Source of the DNA: Brevibacterium marinum
GTDB taxonomy: Bacteria > Actinomycetota > Actinomycetes > Actinomycetales > Brevibacteriaceae
Direction: 5' to 3'
Assembly: GCF_011927955.1 (NCBI RefSeq)
Contig: NZ_JAATJN010000001.1
Location: forward strand, 1,612,001-1,676,000
DNA length: 64,000 nt
How positions within the stretch are numbered: position 1 is the stretch's first letter; each line of letters begins with the position of its first letter. Positions 8,540 through 17,551 of the stretch are shown here, in pieces. A program made the translations under genes and the position numbers. The notes below the pieces were generated by a model, which did no database searches, was not told the origin of the DNA, and saw only the letters and a program-made list of their open reading frames with translations.

Positions 8540-9730
8540 ATGCAGGATTTTCGCTATCTCATCCTCGGCGGAGGAATGGCCGCCGACTCGGCAGCCCGAG
8601 GCATACGGGAACTCGACGCTGACGGGTCCATCGCCATCATCAGCAACGACGTCGACGAACCGTACACGCGACCCGCTCTGAGCAAGAAGCTGTGGACGGA
8701 TCCGAGCTTCACCGAGGACGACAACTACCTGTCGACCGTGACCGATACCGGGGCGCAGCTCTGGTTGTCCACAGAAGTCACCGACGTCGACGCCGAGGCC
8801 AAGACACTGACCACCTCGGCGGAACGATTCGGTTTCGAGAAGCTGCTCTTCGTCACCGGCGGAACGCCGAAGACGATCGACCTCGAGGCGGGAGAGCGCG
8901 TCGTCTACTTCCGCAGCTTCGATGGTTATCGTCACCTGCGTGAGTTCTCCGGACGCGATCTCAACGTCGCCGTGATCGGAGGCGGGTTCATCGGCACCGA
9001 GCTCGCCGCCGCCCTCGTGCAGAACGAGACCAAGACGACGCTGCTGTTTGACGATGAGACTCTGTGCGGCTCCGTCTTCCCACCCGATCTCGCCGACGCC
9101 TTCCACCGGCTCTACCAGGACCGGGGAGTCCATCTGGTCTCAGGCACCACGGTGCCCGGCGGTCGTGCCGAGGGAGAGCACGTTGCGCTGGACTACGGGG
9201 ACGGGACCCACGAATTCGATGCCGTCGTCGTCGGACTGGGGATCGATCCGTCCATCGACCTGGCCGAGGGTGCAGGCATCGCCACCGACGACGGGATCAC
9301 GGTCGACGCGTCCCTGCAGACCTCCCACCCGGACATCTATGCCGCCGGCGACGTCGCCCAGTACCCCGACCGGATCCTCGGACGCCAACGCGTCGAACAC
9401 GTCGACAATGCGACGCACATGGGCGCCGCGGCCGGACGGATCATGGCAGGCAGCGGGGAGACCTACACGCACACTCCGTACTTCTATACGAACGTGTTCG
9501 ACTTCGGCTATCAGGCAGTGGGAACCGTGAGCTCAGAGTTGCAGACGGTCGAGGACTGGCAGAAGCCGCAGGCCGAAGGCACCGTGTACTACTTGGACGA
9601 CGATGATCGAGTCAAAGGTGTGCTGCTGGTGAACCTGGACGGCGGACTCGACACGGCACGGACGATTCTGGCCGAAGACTGGCCCCACTCGCGCGACGAT
9701 CTGGTCAACCGACTGCCCGAGGGCGACTGA
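8540..9730 (+). CDS. FAD/NAD(P)-dependent oxidoreductase
   Basis: A 396-residue flavoprotein of the pyridine nucleotide-disulphide reductase superfamily. It shows an FAD dinucleotide motif (LILGGGMAADSAARG, residues about 7-21), a second Rossmann motif for NAD(P)H (VAVIGGGFIGTELA, about 143-156) and the FAD-contacting DIYAAGDVAQYP near 268. There is no redox-active CxxC pair, so it resembles ferredoxin/rubredoxin reductases or AIF-like monodehydroascorbate reductases rather than disulphide reductases. The C-terminal domain (about 310-396) is the reductase dimerisation type. An upstream GTG overlaps the AAGGAG site, so the ATG at 8540 is the start. No ferredoxin gene is adjacent. Confidence 0.88.
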   Translation: MQDFRYLILGGGMAADSAARGIRELDADGSIAIISNDVDEPYTRPALSKKLWTDPSFTEDDNYLSTVTDTGAQLWLSTEVTDVDAEAKTLTTSAERFGFEKLLFVTGGTPKTIDLEAGERVVYFRSFDGYRHLREFSGRDLNVAVIGGGFIGTELAAALVQNETKTTLLFDDETLCGSVFPPDLADAFHRLYQDRGVHLVSGTTVPGGRAEGEHVALDYGDGTHEFDAVVVGLGIDPSIDLAEGAGIATDDGITVDASLQTSHPDIYAAGDVAQYPDRILGRQRVEHVDNATHMGAAAGRIMAGSGETYTHTPYFYTNVFDFGYQAVGTVSSELQTVEDWQKPQAEGTVYYLDDDDRVKGVLLVNLDGGLDTARTILAEDWPHSRDDLVNRLPEGD

Positions 9731-9763
9731 GGTCGCACCGCTGCGGGTGGGCCTCCGTGGCCG

Positions 9764-10273
9764 TCAGGGGTGGATCGCCCGTTGTGCATTGTCCCGCCCC
9801 GCGGCCAGATCACCGATGTCGGACGGACGCAGGGGAACGAACGGCCCGCTGGTCTCGGTCGAGATCACCCGCGCGGTGATTCCGACATGGTCTCCACCAT
9901 CGTCGAGCATGGTGGTGCGCTCGACCACCATCCGATTCGGCAGAGCACTGAGCAGCGGCACTCCCTGCCCGGTGGTGACGACCTCGACTCCTCGGAACTT
10001 GTCGACATCCTCCCCAGAGCGGGCACCAAAGCGCTGAGCCATGGCGAGATCATCGGCGGTGAGGAAATGAAGAGCGAAACGTGCGGCTCTCAGGCTGACC
10101 CGATAGGTGTGGTTGGCCTTCGAGAGCCAGAAATCATAGCGCTGCGGTGCCATGCTCGACTGCGAATGGAAACCGACCAGGCAGCCGGCCCGTTCATCCT
10201 CTGCCGCAGTGGTCACCACGATCAGAGCCGCGTCGGTCGACGCCATCAGACTGTCGAATCCTTCTTCACTCAT
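9764..10273 (-). CDS. Flavin reductase-like FMN-binding protein
   Basis: 169 residues. LVGFHSQSSMAPQRYDFWLSK and HFLTADDLAMAQRFG are typical of the flavin reductase-like split-barrel family (FMN-binding, NAD(P)H:flavin oxidoreductase of two-component monooxygenases or related). No partner monooxygenase is adjacent. The ATG at 10273 follows GAGAGGA by about 7 bp. The gene is convergent with the FAD oxidoreductase and divergent from xdhC. Confidence 0.8.
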   Translation of the reverse strand: MSEEGFDSLMASTDAALIVVTTAAEDERAGCLVGFHSQSSMAPQRYDFWLSKANHTYRVSLRAARFALHFLTADDLAMAQRFGARSGEDVDKFRGVEVVTTGQGVPLLSALPNRMVVERTTMLDDGGDHVGITARVISTETSGPFVPLRPSDIGDLAAGRDNAQRAIHP

Positions 10274-10430
10274 GACTGGTCCTCTCACTGGACGCTCTTC
10301 CGCGTCGGAGTCCGCGGAACGGACGTCAACGCTGACCCGTCCATTCTAGGCTCGCTCGAGCGGATCAGGGTGTCCGTGTCGACTGTGGTGCCCGTGTCCC
10401 CGGCATTTGGATGGGTATAGGCTCTGGAAC

Positions 10431-11597
10431 ATGCTGGACGTCCTGACCACCGCACGGCACCTGCTCGCCGACTCGGAGGCAGGGCAGGAGGCCGCGATCG
10501 CGACCATCATCGCGGCCGAGGGGTCGGTGCCACGTCCGATCGGAACGTCCATGCTCGTCGAAGCCGCCGGCACGGTCCACGGCTCGCTGACGGGAGGATG
10601 CGTCGAGGCCGCTGTGCTCGATGCCTGCCTGCAGACTCTCAGCACCGGGAACGTGACTGTGCAGCGATTTGGCTACAGCGATGACGACGCTTTCGCGGTC
10701 GGGCTGATGTGCGGTGGCACCATCGACGTGCTGGTGCAGCCCCTCGCCGCAGAGTCCGCTCTGATGCATGTGCCTGAACACGGTGCCGCGACCGCGGTGG
10801 TGCTGCGCCTTCCCTCCTCCGACGGCGACCGGTCCGCCGGAGCCGCCGTGATCGGAACCGACGATGGCCACGAGGCCGACGTCTCGCTCAGCGGCACCCT
10901 CGAACCGATCGTGGGGCCGTCGGCCCTCGACTCCGCGGTGCGCGACGTTTCGGCGATGATACGCGGCGGGTCCACCGGCACAGTGCGCATCGCAGCCCCC
11001 GACGACGAACCGATCGATCTGTTCGTCGAAACCCGCACCCCGCCCGCGCACCTGGTCATCTTCGGTGCCAATGCCTTCGGGCGGGCGCTGGTGGAAGCCG
11101 CCGGGCCGCTGGGCCACCGCATCACCCTGTGCGACCCGCGCCCGGCATTCACCGATCCAAAGATGTTTCCCGGCGCCGAGGTGCTCCGCCAATGGCCCCA
11201 CCGCTACCTCACCGAGGCGTCCGAAGCCGGCGATCTGGATGCACGGAGCATGATCTGTGTTCTCACCCACGATCCGAAGGTCGACACCCCGGCCCTGGTC
11301 GTTGCCCTCGGTCTCGACGTCGCGTACGTCGGCGCGATGGGGTCACGACGCAGCGATCGTGACCGGCGCAGCGCACTGCGGGAGGCGGGCGTGGACGAGG
11401 CCGAGCTGGCGCGGCTGCACTCTCCCATCGGCCTCGGATTGAGCGCTGCGACACCCGCCGAGGTGGCAGTGTCGATCCTCGCGGAGATGCTGGCCGTCCG
11501 TGGTGGACACACAGAGATCGAGCCGCTCAGCCGCGGCAACGCGGAGCTGCATCGGAATCCGCGCCGACCGAGCTCAATCGGCTGCCGTCGCCGGTGA
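10431..11597 (+). CDS. xdhC: XdhC/CoxI family molybdenum hydroxylase maturation factor
   Basis: 388 residues. The N-terminal XdhC/CoxI domain has EGSVPRPIGTSM and GSLTGGCVEAAV (about residues 29-62), including the conserved Cys. The C-terminal Rossmann-type XdhC domain begins HLVIFGANAFGRALVEAAG and ends with YVGAMGSRRSDRDRR and SPIGLGLSAATPAEVAVSI. Such proteins bind molybdenum cofactor and insert it, in sulphurated form, into xanthine dehydrogenase-type enzymes. That fits the molybdoenzyme operon on the opposite strand immediately downstream. Its 3' end overlaps the 3' end of the MocA-like gene by 71 bp. The ATG at 10431 has only a weak GGA upstream. Confidence 0.92.
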   Translation: MLDVLTTARHLLADSEAGQEAAIATIIAAEGSVPRPIGTSMLVEAAGTVHGSLTGGCVEAAVLDACLQTLSTGNVTVQRFGYSDDDAFAVGLMCGGTIDVLVQPLAAESALMHVPEHGAATAVVLRLPSSDGDRSAGAAVIGTDDGHEADVSLSGTLEPIVGPSALDSAVRDVSAMIRGGSTGTVRIAAPDDEPIDLFVETRTPPAHLVIFGANAFGRALVEAAGPLGHRITLCDPRPAFTDPKMFPGAEVLRQWPHRYLTEASEAGDLDARSMICVLTHDPKVDTPALVVALGLDVAYVGAMGSRRSDRDRRSALREAGVDEAELARLHSPIGLGLSAATPAEVAVSILAEMLAVRGGHTEIEPLSRGNAELHRNPRRPSSIGCRRR

Positions 11598-12192
11598 GGC
11601 GAGTCAGGTCGGCGGGCACATCGATGTCGCCGCCGTCGGAGAGGTCGGAACAGTCGACCGATGTGACGATGTCGCTGTGGGCGGCCAGCAGCTCACGAGC
11701 ACCGACGTCGTCATATGCGGCGGTGGCCGCCGCGGCGGTCCATTCCGCGTCGAACAGGACGGGATGCCCACGGCGCGCTCGCCCCAGTGGATCCCGGTGG
11801 GCAGCTGCCGTGATGCCGCCGGGCCGATGGGCGGCGATGACGCGTTGGACTTCCGCAGCGCTGATCCCCGGATGGTCCACCGGCATGACCACGATGGTGC
11901 GGTCCGGGCCGATCGTTCGGAGACCGCACCGCAGCGATGCTCCCATGCCCGCGGCCCAGTCGGGGTTATGCGCCACGTGTATGTGCGAGTGGCCCGTGAC
12001 GATGTCGACGACCTCGTCCGCGTAGGCACCGGTGACCACCGTGACGTCGGTACAACCACCGGAGAGCAGCGCCTCTGCGACCGAGCGGATCAGCGGACGA
12101 CCGTCGACTTCCAGCAGTGCCTTCGGACCGAGACCGAGGCGGCGTCCGGCCCCGGCGGCGAGCACGAGGCCGGCGGGATCTGCTGCAATCAT
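11527..12192 (-). CDS. MocA-like nucleotidyltransferase (Mo cofactor cytidylyltransferase)
   Basis: 221 residues with a GT-A/MobA-like fold. GLVLAAGAGRRLG is the nucleotide-binding loop and GPKALLEVDGRPLI follows with the conserved Lys. MPVDHPGIS carries the metal-binding Asp. Members attach CMP (or GMP) to molybdopterin for insertion into molybdenum hydroxylases. The ATG shares the ATGA overlap with the stop of the large molybdenum subunit gene, so it is translationally coupled as the last gene of the operon. The C-terminal tail is antisense to the end of xdhC. Confidence 0.88.
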   Translation of the reverse strand: MIAADPAGLVLAAGAGRRLGLGPKALLEVDGRPLIRSVAEALLSGGCTDVTVVTGAYADEVVDIVTGHSHIHVAHNPDWAAGMGASLRCGLRTIGPDRTIVVMPVDHPGISAAEVQRVIAAHRPGGITAAAHRDPLGRARRGHPVLFDAEWTAAAATAAYDDVGARELLAAHSDIVTSVDCSDLSDGGDIDVPADLTRLTGDGSRLSSVGADSDAAPRCRG

Positions 12193-14261
12193 TGCGGCAG
12201 GAACGCATCCCCGAACACAGGCAGATCCCGTACCCGCACGCCGGTGGCGTTGAAAGCCGCGTTGGCGACGGCGGCCGCTGCGCCCACGATGCCGATCTCT
12301 CCGATGCCTCGGGCCCCCAGAACACCGGCGTGGGGGTCGTTCTCGTCGAGCCATGACACCTCGATGTCGGGCACGTCGGCATTGACGGGAACATGGTATT
12401 CGGCCAGGTCATGGTTGATCACGTGTCCGAACCTGGGGTCGAGCTCGCCCTTCTCGTGGAGCGCCATGCCCAGGCCCATCGTCATACCGCCGATGAACTG
12501 CGATCGCGCCGTGCGCGGGTTGACGATGCGTCCTGCGGAGAAGATTCCGAGCATGCGCTCCATGCGGATCTCACCTGTGGCCTCGTGGATTCGGACCTGG
12601 GCGAACTGAGCGCCGAAGGAGTGCATCGCGAATGTCTCGGCCGCCGGATTCGCCTGCGCCTCACCTTGAGCCTCGGAGCCGGGCACCGGATCGTCGCCGT
12701 GTTCGGTTCGGAAGGCCTCGGCGGCAGCGATGACCGCCGCGCCCCAACTCACCAGGCCCGTGGAGCCTCCCGCGACTGTCGCATTCGGCAGAGCGGTGTC
12801 GCCGATCTGCAGGTCCACCCGATCGAGGGGCACACCCAGGGAGTCGGCCGCGACCTGCGTCAGTGCCGTCCAGGTGCCTGTGCCGAGGTCCGCAGCACCG
12901 ATCCCCACCTGGTAGCCGTCGGAGGTTCGGCGGATCCGTGCGACCGACCCGGGCTGCCGGCCCGCCGGATAGGTCGAAGCGGCGACGCCCATGCCGATGA
13001 GCCAGCCGTTCTCACGTCGGCCGCGCGGCTGGGGGCTGCGATCGGCCCAGCCGAACCGTGTCGCCCCTTCGTGCAGACAGTCGAGGAGGCGACGCCGATT
13101 GAATGGCAGACCGGTGTCCGGGTCGGTTTCGGGTTCATTGCGCACGCGCAGCTCGATGGGGTCGATGCCGCCGGCCACGGCGAGTTCGTCCATCGCGATC
13201 TCGAGTCCGACCATGCCCGGGGCCTCGCCGGGCGCTCGCATCCACGACGGCACCGGCACGTCCAGCGGGACCACTCGTTGTGTGAGTCGCCGATTCTGAC
13301 CGGCATACATCATCCGAGCCGGCTTCGTCGCCTCTTCCGGGAACTCCTTGGTCTGTGACGACATGGAGACCGCGTCGAAGGCGAATGCGGTGATGGTGCC
13401 ATCGGCGCGGGCACCCAATCGGATGTGCTGCAGGGTGGGCGCCCGGTATCCGGTGATGGAGAACATCTGCTGGCGGGTCACGGCGTATTTCACGGGCTGG
13501 CCGGGGATGGCCAGAGCCGCGAGTGCGGTGAGCATCATGTCGGCGTGGGGGACGCCTTTGGAGCCGAAGCCGCCGCCGACGTGTGGAGACACGATGCGGA
13601 TCTGCTCGGCATCGAGTCCGAGGATCGGCGCAAGTGCGGACCGTGTGGGGTGGACTCCCTGGGTTGAGGTCCACAGGGTCAGCTCACTGCCGTCCCAGTG
13701 GGCGATCGTGGTGTGCGGTTCCATCGGGTTGTTGTGTTCGATGGGGGTGCTGTAGCTGTTGTCGATGGTGATGTCTGCGGCTGCGAAGGAAGCATTGAAG
13801 TCGCCGACGGCCACGTCCCCACCGCCCGATTCGGGCGTTCGGGATGCGGGGTGGTCCGCGCGCAGTTCGACATCGTGGTCGTCTGCCACGTAGCTGATCG
13901 TGATGAGGTCTGCGGCCAGTCGAGCCTGTTCCGGGGTGGTGGCGATCACGGCGCCGAGGTATTGTCCGCGGAATCCGATCTGCTTGGAACGCAGGATCGC
14001 CAGCTCGCCGTCCTCGGTGCTCTGCAGCGGCGGTGCGTTCTCAGCGGTGAGTACGTGCACCACGCCGTCGGCTCCCGTGGCAGCAGATATGTCGATGGTC
14101 GTGGCATGTCCCCGGGCGATCTCTGCCTGCACGGGGTAGAGGTACAGAGGGTCATCGACGGGATGCTCGTACGCGTAGGGGGCCAGGCCACGGACCTTGG
14201 CGGATCCGTCCAGGCGCACCGGATCGGTGCCGATTGCGGTGGTCTTCAGCAGTTCACTCAT
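12189..14261 (-). CDS. Molybdenum hydroxylase, molybdopterin-binding large subunit
   Basis: A 690-residue large subunit of the xanthine oxidase family, closest in architecture to aldehyde oxidoreductase PaoC/YagR. It carries the Ald_Xan_dh_C hammerhead region (about residues 18-125), then Mo-cofactor domains with IVSPHVGGGFGSKG, PSWMRAPGEAPGM and a C-terminal GARGIGEIGI, whose Glu is the expected catalytic base. Its start overlaps the FAD subunit gene by 8 bp. The real substrate (aldehyde, purine or N-heterocycle) cannot be read from the sequence. No Tat signal was seen, so it is presumably cytoplasmic. Confidence 0.92.
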   Translation of the reverse strand: MSELLKTTAIGTDPVRLDGSAKVRGLAPYAYEHPVDDPLYLYPVQAEIARGHATTIDISAATGADGVVHVLTAENAPPLQSTEDGELAILRSKQIGFRGQYLGAVIATTPEQARLAADLITISYVADDHDVELRADHPASRTPESGGGDVAVGDFNASFAAADITIDNSYSTPIEHNNPMEPHTTIAHWDGSELTLWTSTQGVHPTRSALAPILGLDAEQIRIVSPHVGGGFGSKGVPHADMMLTALAALAIPGQPVKYAVTRQQMFSITGYRAPTLQHIRLGARADGTITAFAFDAVSMSSQTKEFPEEATKPARMMYAGQNRRLTQRVVPLDVPVPSWMRAPGEAPGMVGLEIAMDELAVAGGIDPIELRVRNEPETDPDTGLPFNRRRLLDCLHEGATRFGWADRSPQPRGRRENGWLIGMGVAASTYPAGRQPGSVARIRRTSDGYQVGIGAADLGTGTWTALTQVAADSLGVPLDRVDLQIGDTALPNATVAGGSTGLVSWGAAVIAAAEAFRTEHGDDPVPGSEAQGEAQANPAAETFAMHSFGAQFAQVRIHEATGEIRMERMLGIFSAGRIVNPRTARSQFIGGMTMGLGMALHEKGELDPRFGHVINHDLAEYHVPVNADVPDIEVSWLDENDPHAGVLGARGIGEIGIVGAAAAVANAAFNATGVRVRDLPVFGDAFLPQ

Positions 14262-15282
14262 GGGATTCCTCCGTGTCCGGCTCTGCCGCCGATGCGTCGG
14301 TCAGCTCGGCGAGGACCGTCGTGATCGCACCACGTGCCATCGGGATCTTGAAGGCGTTGCCCTCCAAGGGCTCGGCCGCTTCGAGTTCCGCATCTGCCGC
14401 TCGTTGGAACGTCTCCCGGGTCGCCTCGGCGCCGCGCAGTACGGCTTCGGCGCGGTGGGCCCGCCAGGGTGCGTGCGCGACGCCGCCCAGCGCGATAGCC
14501 GCCTCGCGGATGACCGGCACCGGTCCGGAAGCGTCGACGTCGATCTCAGCGGCGACGGACACCAGGGCGAATGCGTATGAAGCGCGATCGCGCAGCTTCC
14601 GATACGTCGACCTCCCGGCGTGTGGCGGTGGCAGCTCCAGGGCGGTGATCAGGTCATCGCGTTCGAGGACGGTGTCTCGTTCGGGGTGTTCGCCAGGCAG
14701 TCGGTAGAGGTCGCTGATCGGGATTCGGCGTTCTCCGCGGTGTCCGAGCACGATGATGGTGGCGTCGAGCGCGGTCAGAGCGACCGCCATATCGGAGGGA
14801 TGCGTTGCCACGCAGGTGGGAGAGGCGCCGAGGATCGCGTGATAGCGGGTGTACCCGTCGATGGCTGAGCATCCGGAGCCCGGATCACGTTTGTTGCACG
14901 GAGTGGTTTTGTCTTGGAAGTACACGCATCTGGTGCGCTGGAGCAGATTCCCTCCCATGGTTGCAGCGTTGCGCAGCTGGCCGGAGGCCCCCGACAGGAG
15001 TGCGCGCGAGAGCATCGGATAGTCCCGGCGGACACGCGGGTCGTTGGCCGCTTCGCTGTTGCGCACCATCGCGCCGATCCGCAGCCCGCCGTCGTCGAGC
15101 GCCTCCACCTCGGTCAAGTCGAGACGACCGATGTCGACGACCAGACCCGGTTCGGTGATGCCGAGTTTGAGGTGGTCGACGAGATTGGAGCCGCCGGCAA
15201 GGAACACGGCATCGGAGTGTTCGGTGAGAACCGCCACGGCTTCGTAGGTGTCGGCGGGACGTTTGTACTCGAAGGGCTTCAA
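14254..15282 (-). CDS. Molybdenum hydroxylase FAD subunit with 4Fe-4S-type loop (PaoB/YagS-like)
   Basis: 342 residues. The FAD-binding CO dehydrogenase flavoprotein domain shows LAGGSNLVDHLK and SGASGQLRNAATMGGNL. In place of a plain loop it has CVYFQDKTTPC followed by NKRDPGSGCSA, a cysteine-rich insertion characteristic of PaoB/YagS subunits that hold an additional 4Fe-4S cluster. The start is a TTG that overlaps the TGA of the 2Fe-2S gene (TTGA) and follows GAGGAG, so the three subunit genes are tightly coupled. No in-frame ATG is near. The C-terminal CO_deh_flav_C domain covers roughly residues 230-330. Confidence 0.9.
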   Translation of the reverse strand: MKPFEYKRPADTYEAVAVLTEHSDAVFLAGGSNLVDHLKLGITEPGLVVDIGRLDLTEVEALDDGGLRIGAMVRNSEAANDPRVRRDYPMLSRALLSGASGQLRNAATMGGNLLQRTRCVYFQDKTTPCNKRDPGSGCSAIDGYTRYHAILGASPTCVATHPSDMAVALTALDATIIVLGHRGERRIPISDLYRLPGEHPERDTVLERDDLITALELPPPHAGRSTYRKLRDRASYAFALVSVAAEIDVDASGPVPVIREAAIALGGVAHAPWRAHRAEAVLRGAEATRETFQRAADAELEAAEPLEGNAFKIPMARGAITTVLAELTDASAAEPDTEESHE

Positions 15283-15818
15283 CGTGTCTCCTCGGCGGCT
15301 TGACGCACGGCTGCGACGATGTTGACGTAGGCTCCGCACCGGCACAGATTGCCGCTCATGCGTTCGCGGATCTCCTCGTCGGACAGTCGGAGGGGAGCGT
15401 TGAGCTCCTTGGTCACCGCGCTCGGTGCACCATCGGCCGCCTCCTGCAGCACGCCCGCAGCCGAGCAGACCTGGCCCGGGGTGCAGTAGCCGCATTGGAA
15501 GGCGTCCTGGTCGAGGAAGGCGCGGTGGACGTCTGAGAGCTCACCGTCCGGGGCAAACCCGTCGGACGTGGTGATGTCAGCATCCTCATGGGAGAGTGCC
15601 AGAGCCAGACATGAGTTCAATCGTCGACCGTCGACCAGCACCGTGCAGGCGCCGCACTGCCCGTGGTCGCAGCCCTTCTTGGGCGACATCACCCCCAGCC
15701 GGTCCCGTAGAGCGTCGAGCAGAGTGGTTCGCGGGTCCACGACCAGGTTATGATCCTGACCGTCGACGGTGATGTGCAGCGAGTATCCCACGGAGGCGCC
15801 TCCAGACAGCGTTGTCAT
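15279..15818 (-). CDS. Molybdenum hydroxylase 2Fe-2S subunit (PaoA/YagT-like)
   Basis: 179 residues. The N-terminal plant-type 2Fe-2S domain has KKGCDHGQCGACTVLVDG and a later Cys (NSCLAL). The C-terminal helical 2Fe-2S domain has FQCGYCTPGQ and GNLCRCGAYVNI. It transfers electrons from the molybdenum site to FAD. Unlike Escherichia coli PaoA there is no Tat signal peptide, which points to a cytoplasmic complex. It is the first subunit gene of the operon, 54 bp downstream of the XRE-cupin regulator. Only a poor ribosome binding site precedes the ATG. Confidence 0.92.
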   Translation of the reverse strand: MTTLSGGASVGYSLHITVDGQDHNLVVDPRTTLLDALRDRLGVMSPKKGCDHGQCGACTVLVDGRRLNSCLALALSHEDADITTSDGFAPDGELSDVHRAFLDQDAFQCGYCTPGQVCSAAGVLQEAADGAPSAVTKELNAPLRLSDEEIRERMSGNLCRCGAYVNIVAAVRQAAEETR

Positions 15819-15872
15819 CGTGCGTCAAACCTACGCCCCTGCCCCAAGGCAGACAAGGGGTGCTGTGCGGAC

Positions 15873-16466
15873 TCAGAACACCGGGGGAGTCATCGTGGCG
15901 ATGATGACCGCCTCGGCGTCTCCGATGACGCGGAACCAGTGCGGCTGGTCACCCCAGTAGGTGATGCTGTCGCCGACCTCGAGCGTATACCCGTCGTCAC
16001 CGACCTGGAAATAGCAGGCCCCCTCGAGGACGAACAGACACTCCTCGGCACGGTGATGGTTGAACGGGACGGATTCGTTGGAGTACCCGGGCGGGACCCG
16101 GACCTTGAGCACCAGCAGCTCGCCGTGCATCGTCGGCGTCAGCAGCTCGTAGACGAGTCCGCGATCGGTGACCTGCAGCTGTCGGCGACTGTCGGCGCGG
16201 ACCACACGATTGTCGGCAGGCTCCTCACCCAGGGTGAAGAACCTGCCGACCGGCACATCGAAGGCCTTGGCGATCTTGAGCAGCGTGAGATATGCAGGGT
16301 TGCCGCGACCGCGTTCGATCTGGCTCAGCAGCCCCTGACTCACCCCGGCGACGCGGCTGAGATCGGCCAGCGTCATCCCGGCCGATTCCCGCAGCCGGTG
16401 GATGAACGCACCCATGTATTCCACACTGGGATCAGCCGCAGTCGGCAGGGCATTCTCGGCGCTCAT
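15873..16466 (-). CDS. XRE family regulator with C-terminal cupin domain
   Basis: 197 residues. A helix-turn-helix of the XRE/Cro type lies at about residues 22-76 (LADLSRVAGVSQGLLSQIERG). A cupin sensor domain follows at about 120-195 (PFNHHRAEECLFVLEGACYF). This MerR-free SinR-like plus cupin architecture (PuuR type) typically senses a small metabolite. It sits upstream of, and on the same strand as, the molybdoenzyme subunits, so it may regulate them. GAAGGT precedes the ATG. Confidence 0.88.
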   Translation of the reverse strand: MSAENALPTAADPSVEYMGAFIHRLRESAGMTLADLSRVAGVSQGLLSQIERGRGNPAYLTLLKIAKAFDVPVGRFFTLGEEPADNRVVRADSRRQLQVTDRGLVYELLTPTMHGELLVLKVRVPPGYSNESVPFNHHRAEECLFVLEGACYFQVGDDGYTLEVGDSITYWGDQPHWFRVIGDAEAVIIATMTPPVF

Positions 16467-16564
16467 GGATACCTTCGCTCACGGGATCATCTGAAGCTGA
16501 GAATATCAGCGCCCGAGGTCGTTGACGTCGGGCCCCGAATCGGTGTGGCCCCGGGGACGCGATC

Positions 16565-17551
16565 TCAGATCAGACCGAGACCGGTCACGGTCTCACGCTC
16601 TTCGGCGAGCTCGGCCGTCGTGGCGTCGATCATCCTGCGGCTGAAGTCGTTGATCTCCAGTCCCTGCACGATCTCCCAGTTCCCATCCGACGTTGTCACG
16701 GGATAGGAGCAGATCAGCCCCTCGGGCACCCCATAGGAGCCATCGGAGACCACAGCCATCGAGGCCCAGTCGCCCTCGGGCGTGCCATGCAGCCAGTCAT
16801 GGGCGGCGTCGATCGTCGCCGAGGCGGCGGAGGCCGCTGAGGAGGACCCGCGTGCTTCGATGATCGCGCCACCGCGCCCGGCAACCGTCGGGATGAGATC
16901 GTTCTCGATCCAGGACTGGTCACCGACGACCTCGGCGGCATTCCTCCCGCCGATCTCTGCGTGATAGATGTCGGGATACTGCGTGGTTGAGTGATTGCCC
17001 CAGATCGTCATCTTGGAGATGTCGGCCACCGAAACCGCGGCCTTCTTGGCCAGCTGCGCGAGGGCGCGGTTGTGGTCCAATCGGGTCAATGCGCTGAACC
17101 GTTCGGCGGGGATGTCGGGCGCATTGCGCATTGCGATCAGCGCATTGGTGTTGGCCGGATTCCCGGTGACGGCGATGCGCACATCGTCGGCGGCGACTGT
17201 GTTGAGGGCCTTGCCTTGGGCGGTGAAGATCGCACCATTGGCTTCGAGGAGGTCGCTGCGCTCCATGCCCTGAGACCGAGGCCGAGCGCCGACGAGGAGG
17301 GCGAGATTGGCACCGTCGAAGATGTGCTCGGCCGAATCGCCGATTTCGACCGAGTCGAGAGTGGGGAAGGCACAGTCCTCGAGCTCCATGACGACGCCTT
17401 CGAGTGCAGTCAGTGCCGGTGTGATTTCCAGCAAGCGCAGTTGAACCGGAGTCTGAGGGCCGAAAAGCGCGCCGCTGGCGATCCGGAAGAGGAGACTGTA
17501 GCCGATCTGACCGGCCGCACCGGTGACGGCGACTTTGATGGGAATGTTCAT
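16565..17551 (-). CDS. mdh: Malate dehydrogenase
   Basis: 328 residues, the usual length of the cytosolic-type bacterial MDH used in the TCA cycle (malate + NAD+ to oxaloacetate). The NAD loop [19 protein letters not shown] is at the N terminus. The catalytic region has [12 protein letters not shown] and the proton-relay His in [20 protein letters not shown] lies about 8 bp before the ATG. Its upstream region is long (over 400 bp) and carries a hairpin and other palindromes, described separately. Confidence 0.96.
   Translation of the reverse strand: MNIPIKVAVTGAAGQIGYSLLFRIASGALFGPQTPVQLRLLEITPALTALEGVVMELEDCAFPTLDSVEIGDSAEHIFDGANLALLVGARPRSQGMERSDLLEANGAIFTAQGKALNTVAADDVRIAVTGNPANTNALIAMRNAPDIPAERFSALTRLDHNRALAQLAKKAAVSVADISKMTIWGNHSTTQYPDIYHAEIGGRNAAEVVGDQSWIENDLIPTVAGRGGAIIEARGSSSAASAASATIDAAHDWLHGTPEGDWASMAVVSDGSYGVPEGLICSYPVTTSDGNWEIVQGLEINDFSRRMIDATTAELAEERETVTGLGLI

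Noticed and set aside
12393..13358. 321-codon open frame antisense to the molybdopterin subunit gene
   Set aside because: The sense frame carries clear xanthine oxidase family motifs; the antisense frame shows Arg/His/Asp-rich shadow composition.
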